From assembly GCF_001468285.1 (NCBI RefSeq), contig NZ_LNSB01000003.1, forward strand, positions 90,393-154,392: a stretch of 64,000 bases of DNA, in the 5' to 3' direction. Each line of letters begins with the position of its first letter. Within the stretch, counting starts at the first letter, position 1. The stretch comes from Sphingopyxis sp. HIX (lineage in GTDB: Bacteria > Pseudomonadota > Alphaproteobacteria > Sphingomonadales > Sphingomonadaceae). A model generated the notes under the pieces. That model was not told the origin of the DNA, did no database searches, and saw only the letters and a list, made by a program, of their open reading frames with translations. Both the position numbers and the translations under genes were made by a program. Shown in pieces: positions 39,585-48,667 of this stretch.

Positions 39585-41192
39585 TTAGCTTTGATCCTGC
39601 CAGCGGAAGTCGGCGGGAAGGATACATTTGCCCGCGTCATATTTGCCGACGCTGCGGATCACCTCATTGTCGTCGGGCTCGATGCGGCGGCCGCTGATCT
39701 GGCTGTCGACCACCCGGCGCACCAGCGCGTCGAGCCGCGTGACGAGGTAGCAGTCGATCGCCGGCGGCGCGTGCGGATTGCCCACCCCGCTGTCGTCGGT
39801 GAGGAACAGGTAGCGCGACTGCGTCGCCGCGGCCATCGCACGCATCGCATATTCGGCCTCGTCGGCGACCCCCGAGGCGGCGACCGGGGTGATATGGATG
39901 CGCTTGGCGCGCGCCGCCTCGGCGGCTTGCCAGGTCCGCCCGAACAGCTCGCCATGCGGCGGCGCGTCGGCGACGAGCAGCATCGATTTCACCGCGTCGG
40001 GGCGCCATTCCTGCGCCACCGCGCGGATCAGCGCCTGGTCCATCGCCTCGGGATAGTCGCCGCCGCCGGTCGCATATTGCGCCGCCAGCGCGCCCTGCGC
40101 CCGCCCGATGTCGCGGTCGAAGGTCACCGTGCGCGTGACATATTCATCGCCGAGGTCGCGGTAGAAGACGAAGCCGACGCGGATGTCGAGGTCGCGGTGC
40201 TTCGCCGCGATCGACGCGATGATCGCGCGCATCTCGGCCTGCAGGAAGCGAATCTCGTCGCCCATGCTGCCCGTCGTGTCGACGACGAGCATCAGGTCGA
40301 GCTTGGTCGCCTTGGTCGCGAGCTGGTTCGCGGTGAGCCCGACGGTCTGTCCGCCTGGCGCGTCGACGACCAACAGCGGCCGCGCGGCCGCGATCGGCCG
40401 CCCCGCCTTCGTCGCCGACACGGTGACGCGCTCGCTCAGCCGGTCGAGCCCGGGGAAGAAGACCGCGCTGCCGTCGGCCTGCGTCGCCATGGTGATGCTG
40501 TTGCCGTCGCTGCACGTCAGCTTCACATCGGCGAAGGGCACCGGCTGGCCGTTGCGGTCGCTGACCTTGACCGTCACCACGCGCGTCGTGTCCACCCGCG
40601 GCAGCGCGCGGATATCCTGGCCCAGGCTGGTGCGGTTGACATAGGCGGCGTAGAGCTCGGGGTTGAGCAGGTCGTCATGCTCGCCCGCGGTGAGGATGCC
40701 CGATTGCGGCTGCGGCTGCGGATAGGGGCGCGGCGGCGGAGGACGGCGCTCGACATAGTCGGTCGACGAACCCGGGACCGGCGGAGCCGCGGCGGGCGCA
40801 TAGGATTCGGATGGGCTTTCGAGAATGCCGGCGCGCGCGCCGACCGTCGGCGTCGATATCGCATCGACGCTGCTGCTCGGTTCGTAGGCCGGCGGTGGCG
40901 GCGGAGCGGGCGGCGGCGGAGGCGGCGGTGCCATCGGAGGCGGCGGGGCTTCGACCGCCATCTCGGCGCGAAGCGCGCCGCTGCGGTCGCGCTTGCTCGC
41001 GCCCTTGGCATAGCCGCCGTTCTGCTGCTGGCGGACCTGCTGCTCGGCATCGAGCCGCGGCAGCGGACCGGCGTTGCGGCAGAAGCTCTGGACAGGCGTC
41101 CGCGCCGACGCGATCGAGAGCGGCGTCGGCGCCAGCCCCGTCGCCAGCACCGCGAGCATCGTCGTTCCGGTCAGAAATCGGCTGCGCATCAT
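39585..41192 (-). CDS. Secreted von Willebrand factor A-domain protein
   Basis: A ~535-residue exported protein. After a signal peptide (FLTGTTMLAVLATGLAPTPL) come a basic polar region and a proline-rich stretch with runs of up to seven prolines (residues ~82-105). A short Ig-like segment follows (VVTVKVSDRNGQPVPFADVK), then a vWA domain with MIDAS motif VVDTTGSMGDE near residue 303 and TGGGDYPEAMDQ. Four or five cysteines may form disulfides. vWA domains with a MIDAS bind metal and mediate protein contacts. The family is common in alphaproteobacterial envelopes; the partner is unknown. GGGGAG lies upstream of the two possible ATGs. Confidence 0.8.
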   Translation of the reverse strand: MMRSRFLTGTTMLAVLATGLAPTPLSIASARTPVQSFCRNAGPLPRLDAEQQVRQQQNGGYAKGASKRDRSGALRAEMAVEAPPPPMAPPPPPPPAPPPPPAYEPSSSVDAISTPTVGARAGILESPSESYAPAAAPPVPGSSTDYVERRPPPPRPYPQPQPQSGILTAGEHDDLLNPELYAAYVNRTSLGQDIRALPRVDTTRVVTVKVSDRNGQPVPFADVKLTCSDGNSITMATQADGSAVFFPGLDRLSERVTVSATKAGRPIAAARPLLVVDAPGGQTVGLTANQLATKATKLDLMLVVDTTGSMGDEIRFLQAEMRAIIASIAAKHRDLDIRVGFVFYRDLGDEYVTRTVTFDRDIGRAQGALAAQYATGGGDYPEAMDQALIRAVAQEWRPDAVKSMLLVADAPPHGELFGRTWQAAEAARAKRIHITPVAASGVADEAEYAMRAMAAATQSRYLFLTDDSGVGNPHAPPAIDCYLVTRLDALVRRVVDSQISGRRIEPDDNEVIRSVGKYDAGKCILPADFRWQDQS

Positions 41193-41325
41193 CAAACTCC
41201 CCGGCTATGTGATACAATATCATCAAACTCGCCTCCGGTCGCTGAACCGTGGCTGAACCGCGATAAGCCGTGAATTACTTTGGGTTTGGCCGCTATGCGC
41301 GGCGTCACAACATGCCGTTGGCGAG

Positions 41326-41351
41326 CTCGGCAGAGCGAGCACGCTGCCGAG
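41326..41351. repeat. CTCGGCAG inverted repeat
   Basis: Eight-base perfect arms CTCGGCAG (41326-41333) and CTGCCGAG (41344-41351) surround a ten-base spacer, 55 bp before the start of the two-TM gene. It could be an operator or an RNA hairpin in the 5' leader. Confidence 0.4.
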
Positions 41352-41405
41352 TTGGCACATCGACACGAAGAATGATAAGGAACGGTCGAAATAGGGAGGT
41401 AAAAA

Positions 41406-41870
41406 ATGTCGGCAGCTACCGAATTCGATCTGAGGCGCAGTCGAATGTCTTCAGATCTCGACAGGGCGATAGATGTAAATGGACGCGCGGCTCTGCGAAA
41501 CTACTCTTTTGCTTTCTTTTTCGTTGTTGTCGCGACCATTTCTAGCGTCGCCTCCAGCATCTTGGCATTTTTGAAATTTGACAGCATCCTGGTCGGCGCT
41601 ATCGCCTTGGTGCCCGCCCTGTGCACGATCGTCCTCAATCAACTAAAGTTTCAGGAACGCGCAAACTGGTTCTATCGCAAGCGCGATCAACTCTATGCGA
41701 TAGCCAACGAGTTGCATTTCGAATTGCCCGATCCTCCTCAAAGCCCTCATATCGCGGAACTGTCGCGGAGATGGAGCGCGCTGAACATCGCCATGTCCGA
41801 AAATTGGGAGAAACAGCTGTCGCTGGGCGTCATACCCCCTAAAGATCCTGGGAAATCGACGCCCTCATAG
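41406..41870 (+). CDS. Two-TM SLATT-like membrane protein
   Basis: A 154-residue protein: hydrophilic N-terminus, two adjacent transmembrane helices (FAFFFVVVATISSVASSILA and ILVGAIALVPALCTIVLNQ), then an amphipathic KFQERANWFYRKRDQLYAIA segment. This order and spacing resemble SLATT domains, two-TM effectors that partner nucleotide-second-messenger or SLOG sensors in bacterial immunity. The resemblance is by eye only, and no sensor or cyclase gene is beside it. GGGAGGT lies six bases before the ATG. Its base composition is clearly lower in GC than flanking genes, a sign of transfer. The alternative is an unrelated small membrane protein. Confidence 0.6.
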   Translation: MSAATEFDLRRSRMSSDLDRAIDVNGRAALRNYSFAFFFVVVATISSVASSILAFLKFDSILVGAIALVPALCTIVLNQLKFQERANWFYRKRDQLYAIANELHFELPDPPQSPHIAELSRRWSALNIAMSENWEKQLSLGVIPPKDPGKSTPS

Positions 41871-41878
41871 ATTCTGCT

Positions 41879-42967
41879 TCAAACATTGCGCAGGCTCACT
41901 CGCCCTCCCGCGTGGCGCTCGATCCGCCCGGCGAGCTCCATCTCGAGCAGCACCAATTGCACCGCCGCCGCGGCGCAGCCCGACTGGCGGACGAGTTCGT
42001 CGACCGCGACCGAGGTCGGGCCGAGCAGCCCGGCGATCCGGCCGCGATCGCCCTCGCCCGCCTCGGCAACCGCGGGCACGGGCGCAAAGCCCTGCGCAGG
42101 CTCGCGCACCATGCGTCGGTCGATCGGCCCCAGGGCCTCGAGCACATCGTCGATCGTCTGGATCAAAGTCGCACCTTCGCGGATCAGCATGTTGCACCCT
42201 TGCGCGCGCGGGTCGAGCGGCGAGCCCGGTACCGCCATCACCTCGCGCCCATAATCGCCGGCGCGACGCGCGGTGATCAGCGAGCCCGATTTCGGCGCGG
42301 CCTCGATCACCAGCGTGCCGTGCGACAGCCCGGCGATGATGCGATTGCGCGCGGGAAAGTGCCGGGCGAGCGGGTCGGTACCCGGCGGCTGTTCCGCGAT
42401 GAGCAGCTGGTCGGCCGCAATCTTCTGCTGGAGCGCGGCATTTTCGGGCGGAAAGGCAATATCGATGCCGCTGCCGATCACCGCCGCGGTCGCGCCGCCC
42501 AGCGCGCCGATATGCGCCGCGGTGTCCACCCCGCGCGCAAGCCCGCTGACGACGGTCACCCCGTGCCCCGCCAGTTCGGCGCCCATCTGCCGCGCAAAGC
42601 GGCACGCGACGGCCGAGGCGTTCCGCGCACCGACGATCGCGACGCACGGCCGCTGGAGCATCGCGGTATCGCCGCGGATGATCAGCACCGGCGGCGCGCC
42701 CTCGACCTCGCGCAGCAGCGGCGAATAATCGGCATCGTCGCTGAAGACATGGCGCGCGCCGAGTTCGGCGACACGCACGATCTCGCGCTCGGCAAGCTCG
42801 GCGGGCGCGATGCGCAACCGTCCACCGCCGCGCCCGACGAGATCGGGCAGCGCCGCGAGCGCGGCCTCGCCCGATCCGAAGCGCGTCATCAGCTGGTGCC
42901 AGCTGACCGGGCCGACGTGCGGCGTGCGGATCAACCGCAGCCGCGCCAGCCGCTCGGCGTCGATCAT
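41879..42967 (-). CDS. dprA: DNA-processing protein DprA
   Basis: The 362-residue protein loads RecA on incoming single-stranded DNA during natural transformation. The Rossmann-like domain shows VAIVGARNASAVACRFARQM, VSGLARGVDTAAHIGAL, GSGIDIAFPPEN and RNRIIAGLSHGTLVIEA. A C-terminal winged-helix domain (GLLGPTSVAVDELVRQSGCA) is present, as in many proteobacteria. It overlaps plsY by four bases (ATGA). Other competence genes are not in the window. Confidence 0.95.
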   Translation of the reverse strand: MIDAERLARLRLIRTPHVGPVSWHQLMTRFGSGEAALAALPDLVGRGGGRLRIAPAELAEREIVRVAELGARHVFSDDADYSPLLREVEGAPPVLIIRGDTAMLQRPCVAIVGARNASAVACRFARQMGAELAGHGVTVVSGLARGVDTAAHIGALGGATAAVIGSGIDIAFPPENAALQQKIAADQLLIAEQPPGTDPLARHFPARNRIIAGLSHGTLVIEAAPKSGSLITARRAGDYGREVMAVPGSPLDPRAQGCNMLIREGATLIQTIDDVLEALGPIDRRMVREPAQGFAPVPAVAEAGEGDRGRIAGLLGPTSVAVDELVRQSGCAAAAVQLVLLEMELAGRIERHAGGRVSLRNV

Positions 42968-43569
42968 TCGGTCGTTTCTTTTTTCGCGCCGACGCGCGGT
43001 TCGGTGCCCGCGCGCAGCCGTGCGATATTCTCGCGGTGGCGCCACAGCACGATCACGGCGAGCCCCGCGAGCCCGATCGCATAGACCTGATAGCCCATCA
43101 GCAGCGCCGCCACCGGCGCCGCGACCGCGCCCATCATCCCGCCGAGCGACGAGATGCGCAGCGCCAGCACGGTACCGAGCCAGACCGCGGCGAAGATCAC
43201 CCCGATCGGCCAGGCAAGCGCAAGCGCGAGGCCGAGCAGGGTCGCGACGCCCTTCCCGCCCTTGAACCTGAGCCAGACGGGGTAGCAATGGCCGATCATC
43301 GCCGCCGCGCCCGCGATCATCGCACCGTCGTCGCCGGTTTCGGGGAAGAAATATCGCGCGAGCAGCACCGCGACCGCGCCCTTCGCGCCGTCGAGGATCA
43401 GGGTCGCCGCGGCCAGCCCCTTGCGCCCGGTGCGCAGCACATTGGTCGCGCCGATATTGCCCGACCCGATCTGGCGCAGGTCGCCCGCCCCGAACGCCCG
43501 CGTCAGGATCACCCCGAACGGGATCGAGCCGAGCAGATAGCCCGCGGCGATCAGCAAAAAGATGGTCAT
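42964..43569 (-). CDS. plsY: Acyl-phosphate glycerol-3-phosphate acyltransferase PlsY
   Basis: A 201-residue inner-membrane enzyme that makes lysophosphatidic acid from acyl-phosphate and glycerol-3-phosphate. Family motifs are LLGSIPFGVILTRAFG, GSGNIGATNVLRTGRKG (motif 1) and FKGGKGVATLLG (motif 2). Five or so transmembrane segments are predicted. The start MTIFLLIAAGYLLGS is chosen by homology and drops a hydrophilic upstream extension. dprA follows with a four-base overlap, a common alphaproteobacterial pairing. Confidence 0.96.
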   Translation of the reverse strand: MTIFLLIAAGYLLGSIPFGVILTRAFGAGDLRQIGSGNIGATNVLRTGRKGLAAATLILDGAKGAVAVLLARYFFPETGDDGAMIAGAAAMIGHCYPVWLRFKGGKGVATLLGLALALAWPIGVIFAAVWLGTVLALRISSLGGMMGAVAAPVAALLMGYQVYAIGLAGLAVIVLWRHRENIARLRAGTEPRVGAKKETTE

Positions 43570-43705
43570 GGTAACCCCAGCTCCCTTTGCGCCTTTGTGG
43601 CGATGTTGCGCGCAGCAATCAACGAGTTCGCGCATGGTGACCGCCAAATCGGACAAACTCGTTGCGCCCATTGAGCGAGCGTGGCGGCGCTGCTAACGCC
43701 CCGCC

Positions 43706-44512
43706 ATGTCCTCCCCCGCGGCGCACGCCCCCATCCTCTTCTTCGACTCCGGCCTCGGCGGCCTCACCGTGCTCGGGCCGACGCGCGCGCTGCTGCCGAC
43801 CGCACCGATCGTCTATGCCGCCGATTACGCCGGCCTGCCCTATGGCCAGAAGAGCGAGGCCGAACTCGCCGCGCGCGTCCCCGCGCTGCTCGGCCGGCTG
43901 GTCGAGCGCTACCAGCCGCGGCTCGCGGTGATCGCGTGCAACACCGCCTCGACGATCGCGCTCGCCCATGTCCGCGCCGCGCTCGACCTGCCGATCGTCG
44001 GCACCGTCCCCGCGATCAAGCCCGCCGCCGAGCTGACCAGGACCGGCGTGATCGGCGTGCTCGGCACCGAGGCGACGGTGCGCCAGCCCTATGTCGACGA
44101 CCTGTCGGCGCGCTTCGCCGCGGGCAAGACGGTGCTGCGCCACGGCAGCCCCGGGCTCGTCACCGGCGCCGAGGCGAAGCTGCGCGGCGAGACGGTCGAT
44201 CCCGCGGTCATTTCGCGCGCGATCGCGGGGCTCACCGAACAGCCCGGCGGCGACCGGCTCGACGTGATCGTGCTCGCCTGCACCCATTTCCCGCTACTCG
44301 CCGACGAGCTGCAGGCCGAGGTCGGCCCCGGCGTCCGCCTGATCGACGGCGCCGCGGGCATCGCGCGCCGCATCGCGCACCTCACCGACGGCCAGCCCTG
44401 GCCCGCCGCCGCCGCGCCCGGCATCGCGGTGTTCACACGCAGCGACGACCGCCCGCCGCCGCCGCTGTCGGCGCTGGCCCCCTATGGCCTCGACCGGATC
44501 GAGCTGATCTAG
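43706..44512 (+). CDS. murI: Glutamate racemase
   Basis: The 268-residue cofactor-independent racemase supplies D-glutamate for peptidoglycan. The two catalytic cysteines are in IACNTASTIAL and VLACTHFPLL. The N-terminal ILFFDSGLGGLTVL and AADYAGLPYGQKS are typical. It is divergent from plsY with a 136-bp spacer. The end lies 137 bp before hemA, and no terminator is evident. Confidence 0.95.
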   Translation: MSSPAAHAPILFFDSGLGGLTVLGPTRALLPTAPIVYAADYAGLPYGQKSEAELAARVPALLGRLVERYQPRLAVIACNTASTIALAHVRAALDLPIVGTVPAIKPAAELTRTGVIGVLGTEATVRQPYVDDLSARFAAGKTVLRHGSPGLVTGAEAKLRGETVDPAVISRAIAGLTEQPGGDRLDVIVLACTHFPLLADELQAEVGPGVRLIDGAAGIARRIAHLTDGQPWPAAAAPGIAVFTRSDDRPPPPLSALAPYGLDRIELI

Positions 44513-44543
44513 CCGCTCGATCAGGCTGATTTGCGGGACAAAT

Positions 44544-44558
44544 TGCGAATCGTTCGCA
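44544..44558. promoter_or_regulatory. Fur/Irr-type palindrome upstream of hemA
   Basis: TGCGAA-TCG-TTCGCA is a perfect 6-3-6 inverted repeat ~91 bp before the hemA start. It resembles the alphaproteobacterial Fur/Mur recognition pattern (TGCnAATnATTnGCA), differing in the centre. Heme synthesis is often iron-regulated in this class, so an iron-responsive operator is plausible. A second, weaker TTTG-N5-CAAA lies just upstream. Confidence 0.5.
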
Positions 44559-44649
44559 CTGGATTTCGGCAGCGTCCGGCGTTATTGGCCCGCATGTTAA
44601 TAGCCGCCCGGAGGGAGGCGGTGCTGGCACCTGACTGCGGGGCTGAAAC

Positions 44650-45864
44650 GTGAACTATAACGATATTTTCGCACGCGCCATCGACCGGCTGCACGAGGAA
44701 GGGCGCTACCGCGTCTTCATCGACATCCTCCGCAACAAGGGCGCTTTCCCCAACGCACGCTGCTTCGCCGGCCACAACGGGCCGAAGCCGATCACCGTGT
44801 GGTGCTCGAACGACTATCTCGCCATGGGCCAGCACCCCAAGGTCATCGCCGCGATGGAAGAGGCGCTGCACGACGTCGGCGCGGGATCGGGCGGCACGCG
44901 CAACATCGGCGGCAACACGCATTACCACATCGATCTCGAGGCCGAACTCGCCGACCTGCACGGCAAGGACGGCGCCCTGCTCTTCACCTCGGGCTATATC
45001 TCGAACGAGGCGACGCTCGGCACGCTCGGCAAGCTGCTGCCCAACTGCATCATCTATTCGGACGAGCTGAACCATGCCTCGATGATCGCGGGCATCCGCA
45101 ATTCGGGCTGCGAAAAGCGCGTGTGGCGGCACAACGACCTCGACCATCTCGAGGAACTGCTCGCCGCCGACGATCCCGAGGCCGCGAAGCTGATCGCCTT
45201 CGAAAGCGTCTATTCGATGGACGGCGACGTCGCCCCGATCCACGCGATCTGCGACCTTGCCGAGAAGTATAACGCGCTCACCTATTGCGACGAAGTCCAT
45301 GCCGTCGGCATGTACGGCCCGCGCGGCGGCGGCATCACCGACCGCGACGAGGCCGCGAGCCGCGTGACGATCATCGAGGGCACGCTCGGCAAGGCGTTCG
45401 GCGTGATGGGTGGCTATATCGCCGCCGACAAGAATATCATCGACGTCATCCGCAGCTACGCCCCGGGTTTCATCTTCACGACCAGCCTGTCGCCGGTGCT
45501 CGTCGCCGGCGTGCTCGCCAGCGTGCGCCACCTCAAGCAATCGAGCGTCGAGCGCGATGCGCAGCAGGCCGCCGCGGCCTATCTCAAGCAAAGCTTCCGC
45601 GACGCCGGCCTGCCCGTGATGGACTCGACGACGCACATCGTCCCGTTGATGGTCGGCGACCCGGTGCGCGCGAAGAAGATCAGCGACATATTGCTCGCCG
45701 AATATGGCGTCTATGTGCAGCCGATCAATTTCCCCACCGTGCCGCGCGGCACCGAACGCCTGCGCTTCACCCCGGGCCCGGCGCACGACGAAGCGATGAT
45801 GCGCGAACTGACCGAGGCGCTGGTCGAAATCTGGGACCGTCTCGAGCTGCGCAAGGCCGCGTGA
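44650..45864 (+). CDS. hemA: 5-aminolevulinate synthase
   Basis: A 404-residue PLP enzyme that condenses glycine and succinyl-CoA to 5-aminolevulinate, the first step of the C4 (Shemin) heme pathway used by alphaproteobacteria. Visible blocks are [53 protein letters not shown], and the PLP lysine in [18 protein letters not shown]. The start is GTG ([11 protein letters not shown]). Succinyl-CoA supply from the methylmalonyl-CoA cluster elsewhere in the window feeds this step in principle. The nitroreductase gene overlaps its stop by four bases. Confidence 0.96.
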   Translation: MNYNDIFARAIDRLHEEGRYRVFIDILRNKGAFPNARCFAGHNGPKPITVWCSNDYLAMGQHPKVIAAMEEALHDVGAGSGGTRNIGGNTHYHIDLEAELADLHGKDGALLFTSGYISNEATLGTLGKLLPNCIIYSDELNHASMIAGIRNSGCEKRVWRHNDLDHLEELLAADDPEAAKLIAFESVYSMDGDVAPIHAICDLAEKYNALTYCDEVHAVGMYGPRGGGITDRDEAASRVTIIEGTLGKAFGVMGGYIAADKNIIDVIRSYAPGFIFTTSLSPVLVAGVLASVRHLKQSSVERDAQQAAAAYLKQSFRDAGLPVMDSTTHIVPLMVGDPVRAKKISDILLAEYGVYVQPINFPTVPRGTERLRFTPGPAHDEAMMRELTEALVEIWDRLELRKAA

Positions 45865-46550
45865 GCGCCGCTCCGGGGTTCGACGAGGTCGTCCTGGGAC
45901 GCCGCAGCATTCGCGGCTTCCTCGACAAACCCGTACCCAAAGCCCTGATCGCCGAGATCCTCGAGGTCGCGATGCGCGCGCCCTCGTCGTTCAACAACCA
46001 GTGCTGGAATTTCTCGGTCGTCACCGGCGCCGCGCTCGACGCGATCCGCCGCGGCAACACCGAGGGCATTCTCGCGGGCAAGCCCGACAGCCGCGAATTC
46101 CGCCGCTTCGACGGCATCGCCGACGACCATCGCGCGCGCCAGATCGAGATCGCCAAGCAGCTCTTCGGCGCGATGGGTATCGCGCGCGACGACAAGGATG
46201 CGCGGCAGGACTGGGTGCTGCGCGGTTTCCGCCAGTTCGACGCGCCGGTCAGCATCGTGGTCACCTATGACCGTGTCCTGCTCGGCAGCGACATTGCCCC
46301 CTTCGACTGCGGTGCGGTGACCAACGCATTGGTCAACGCCGCCTGGTCGCGCGGGCTCGGCTGCGTGATCAACAGCCAGGGGATCATGCAGTCGCCGGTG
46401 GTGCGCGAGCATGCAAGAATCCCCGACGACCAGGTGATCATGATCTGCGTCGCGCTGGGCTGGCCCGCCGACGACTTCCCCGCGAATGCGGTGGTATCGA
46501 ACCGCAAGAGCGTCGCCGACGCGGTGCGCTTCGTCGGCTTCGACGACTGA
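45861..46550 (+). CDS. Nitroreductase-family flavoprotein
   Basis: A 229-residue FMN-dependent NAD(P)H oxidoreductase. The N-terminal [14 protein letters not shown] and [12 protein letters not shown] match the FMN-binding region of nitroreductases. [18 protein letters not shown] and [16 protein letters not shown] are in the usual C-terminal places. It starts with GTG overlapping the hemA TGA, so it is translated as a second gene of a hemA operon. Substrate is unknown; reduction of a quinone, nitro compound or enone is possible. Confidence 0.88.
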   Translation: MSAAPGFDEVVLGRRSIRGFLDKPVPKALIAEILEVAMRAPSSFNNQCWNFSVVTGAALDAIRRGNTEGILAGKPDSREFRRFDGIADDHRARQIEIAKQLFGAMGIARDDKDARQDWVLRGFRQFDAPVSIVVTYDRVLLGSDIAPFDCGAVTNALVNAAWSRGLGCVINSQGIMQSPVVREHARIPDDQVIMICVALGWPADDFPANAVVSNRKSVADAVRFVGFDD

Positions 46551-46554
46551 GCGC

Positions 46555-46704
46555 GTGCCGTTCGACCTGCTCGACGCGCTGGGCATGGTGGGCGAAGCCG
46601 CGACCGAAATCCCCGACCTTCGCAAGCGCCGCAACCGGATCGGCTGCTTTATCGGCTTCGCGCTACTGCTGATTTTAATTGCGGCGCTCTATTGGTGGTC
46701 GTGA
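46555..46704 (+). CDS. Very small single-helix membrane protein
   Basis: A 49-residue frame with GTG start (MPFDLLDALGMVGEAATEIP), a short basic segment (DLRKRRNRIG) and one transmembrane helix (CFIGFALLLILIAALYWWS) at the very end. It begins five bases after the nitroreductase stop, so it fits the operon. No ribosome site is obvious and no family is recognised. Confidence 0.45.
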   Translation: MPFDLLDALGMVGEAATEIPDLRKRRNRIGCFIGFALLLILIAALYWWS

Positions 46705-46744
46705 TAGCGGTGGGGCAATCGTCCTCCCCCGCACGAAAGATGCC

Positions 46745-47983
46745 ATGACAACCCAGCGCTATAGTAGCACCGCCATCGCTCTCCACTGGCTGCTGGCGCT
46801 GCTCCTCGCCTTCCAGATTTCGCTCGGCTGGGCGCTCGAGGGCAATAACAGCCCCGAATTGTTCGCGCGTTTCCAGCTCCACAAGTCGATCGGCATCGCG
46901 ATCCTGCTGCTCAGCCTCGCGCGGCTGGCGGTGCGGCTGTTCGCACCGCGCCCGCCCGCGTCCGACGGCCCGGCGTGGACACGCGCGCTCGCGGGCACGG
47001 TCCACTGGCTTTTCTACGTCGTCATGATCCTCGGGCCGGTCACCGGCTGGCTGATCGTCTCGACCGCAAAGGTGCAGGTACCGACCTTGATCTTCGGCGT
47101 GATCCCCTGGCCGCATTTGCCCGTCGGACACGGCTGGCACGATCCCGCCGAGTCGATCCACGGCGCGATGGCCTGGCTCGCGATCGGGCTGTTCCTGCTT
47201 CACATTGCGGGCGCGCTCCGCCACCAGTGGCTGCTCGGCAAGCCCGAGCTCCAGCGGATGATCCCTTTCGCCAAGGGCAAGGCGGCCGGCGCCGCGATCG
47301 GCGCGCTCGCGCTGATCTTCGCCGCGATGGCCGCGGGCAAGCTCGTCTATCCCGACAAGCCGCGCGTAGCCGCCGAGCAGGATGAGACGCCGGTCACGGC
47401 GGCGCCCACCCCAGCGCCGGTGGCCGAGGAGGAAAAACCCGAGGAAACCGAGGAAGCCGAACCCGAAGAAGCCGCCCAGCCGCTCGCCGACTGGAGCGTC
47501 GCGTCCGGCGGGCGCCTCGGCTTTACCGCGCGCTGGAACGGCGACGCGGTCGCGGGCCGCTTCGGCCGCTGGGACGCCGACATCAAGTTCAGCCCCGACG
47601 ACCTCGCCAAGTCGCGGATCAAGGTGACCGTCGACCTCGCCTCGGCCGACACCGGCGACGGCCAGCGCGACGATTCGCTGAAAGGGAGCGACTTCTTCGA
47701 CAGCGGCGCGCATCCGAAGGCGGTCTATAGCGCGCGCGACATCCGTCACCTCGGCGGCGACCGCTACGAGGCGCGCGGCACGCTCGACCTGCGCGGGGTA
47801 GAGAAGCCCGCAACCTTGCGCTTCACCCTCGCCATCGACGGCGACCGCGCGCGCGTGGCGGGGAGCACGCGGATCGACCGCACCGCCTTCGGCGTCGGCC
47901 AGGGCGAATGGGCCGCGACCGACGCCATCGCGGCTGGGGTGGACATCGCCTTCTCGTTCAGCGCCACGCGCCCGGCGGGTTGA
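46745..47983 (+). CDS. Cytochrome b561-YceI fusion protein
   Basis: A 412-residue fusion. Residues ~1-190 are a four-helix bacterial cytochrome b561 with heme-ligand histidines in AIALHWLLALLL, FQLHKSIGI, GTVHWLFYVVM and GLFLLHIAGALRHQ. A hydrophobic helix and a linker very rich in Glu, Ala and Pro follow (~200-245). The end is a YceI lipocalin-like domain (WSVASGGRLGFTARWNGDAV ... GVEKPATLRFTLAIDGD). b561 moves electrons from quinol, and YceI binds polyisoprenoids such as ubiquinone. Together they suggest a membrane quinone-handling protein with a periplasmic lipid-binding module. The two are usually separate neighbouring genes. Confidence 0.88.
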   Translation: MTTQRYSSTAIALHWLLALLLAFQISLGWALEGNNSPELFARFQLHKSIGIAILLLSLARLAVRLFAPRPPASDGPAWTRALAGTVHWLFYVVMILGPVTGWLIVSTAKVQVPTLIFGVIPWPHLPVGHGWHDPAESIHGAMAWLAIGLFLLHIAGALRHQWLLGKPELQRMIPFAKGKAAGAAIGALALIFAAMAAGKLVYPDKPRVAAEQDETPVTAAPTPAPVAEEEKPEETEEAEPEEAAQPLADWSVASGGRLGFTARWNGDAVAGRFGRWDADIKFSPDDLAKSRIKVTVDLASADTGDGQRDDSLKGSDFFDSGAHPKAVYSARDIRHLGGDRYEARGTLDLRGVEKPATLRFTLAIDGDRARVAGSTRIDRTAFGVGQGEWAATDAIAAGVDIAFSFSATRPAG

Positions 47984-48001
47984 GCTTGGTGCGGCCGCTG
48001 C

Positions 48002-48664
48002 TCAACGGCGCGGCCCCTTGTCGATCCGGACCGACCAGGCGTAGCCCCGATAGAGGCGCACCAGCGTCATGCGCCCGCCGACGTCGCCCGCGATCTCACG
48101 CGCCGCATCGGCCAGCATCGCGCGCGGCGCGACGTGGAAGCGTCCGAGCCAGCCGAACAGCCCGGCGCGGAACCACGCGGGCAGGCCCTCCTGCTGCCCG
48201 AAATCGACGATGTGTAGCGAGCCGCTCGGCCCCAGCCGCCGCGCCGCCTCGCGCATCGCGCCCTGCCAGTCGGGGATCATCGACAGCGTATAGCTCTGGA
48301 AGATGCGGTCGAAACTCGCGACGCGGAATAGCGCGTCGGGGTCGAACGCCGTCGCATCGCCCTGCGCGACGGTGATCCGCCGAGAGAGGCCCGCGCGCGC
48401 GATCGCGGCGCGGGCGCTCTTCAGCATCTCCTCCGAAATATCGATCCCGTAGAAGCGCGCACCCGGCCAACAGTGCGCAGCCGCGATCAGATTGCGCCCC
48501 GTGCCGCAGCCGACCTCTAGCACATGCCCGCCGACCGGCGGCTGCAATTCGTCGATCAGCCGGTCGCGCCCCAAGAGGTAATATTTGCGCGTCATATCAT
48601 AGATATGCCGCTGGCCGCGATAGACATCGTCCATCAGCGCGGCATGGCCCTCCCCCCCGGCCAC
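48002..48664 (-). CDS. btaB: Diacylglyceryl-homoserine N-methyltransferase BtaB
   Basis: A 220-residue SAM-dependent methyltransferase with motif I VLEVGCGTGRNLIAAA near residue 48 and post-motifs GIDISEEMLKSA and QSYTLSMIPDWQGAM. Directly downstream of btaA on the same strand (3-bp gap), it is the BtaB partner. It would trimethylate diacylglycerylhomoserine to the betaine lipid DGTS at the inner membrane. GTG at 48664 or an ATG ten codons later (MDDVYRGQRHIY) are both possible starts. On sequence alone it could be any UbiE-type methylase; the call rests on context. Confidence 0.85.
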   Translation of the reverse strand: MAGGEGHAALMDDVYRGQRHIYDMTRKYYLLGRDRLIDELQPPVGGHVLEVGCGTGRNLIAAAHCWPGARFYGIDISEEMLKSARAAIARAGLSRRITVAQGDATAFDPDALFRVASFDRIFQSYTLSMIPDWQGAMREAARRLGPSGSLHIVDFGQQEGLPAWFRAGLFGWLGRFHVAPRAMLADAAREIAGDVGGRMTLVRLYRGYAWSVRIDKGPRR

Positions 48665-48667
48665 GGC

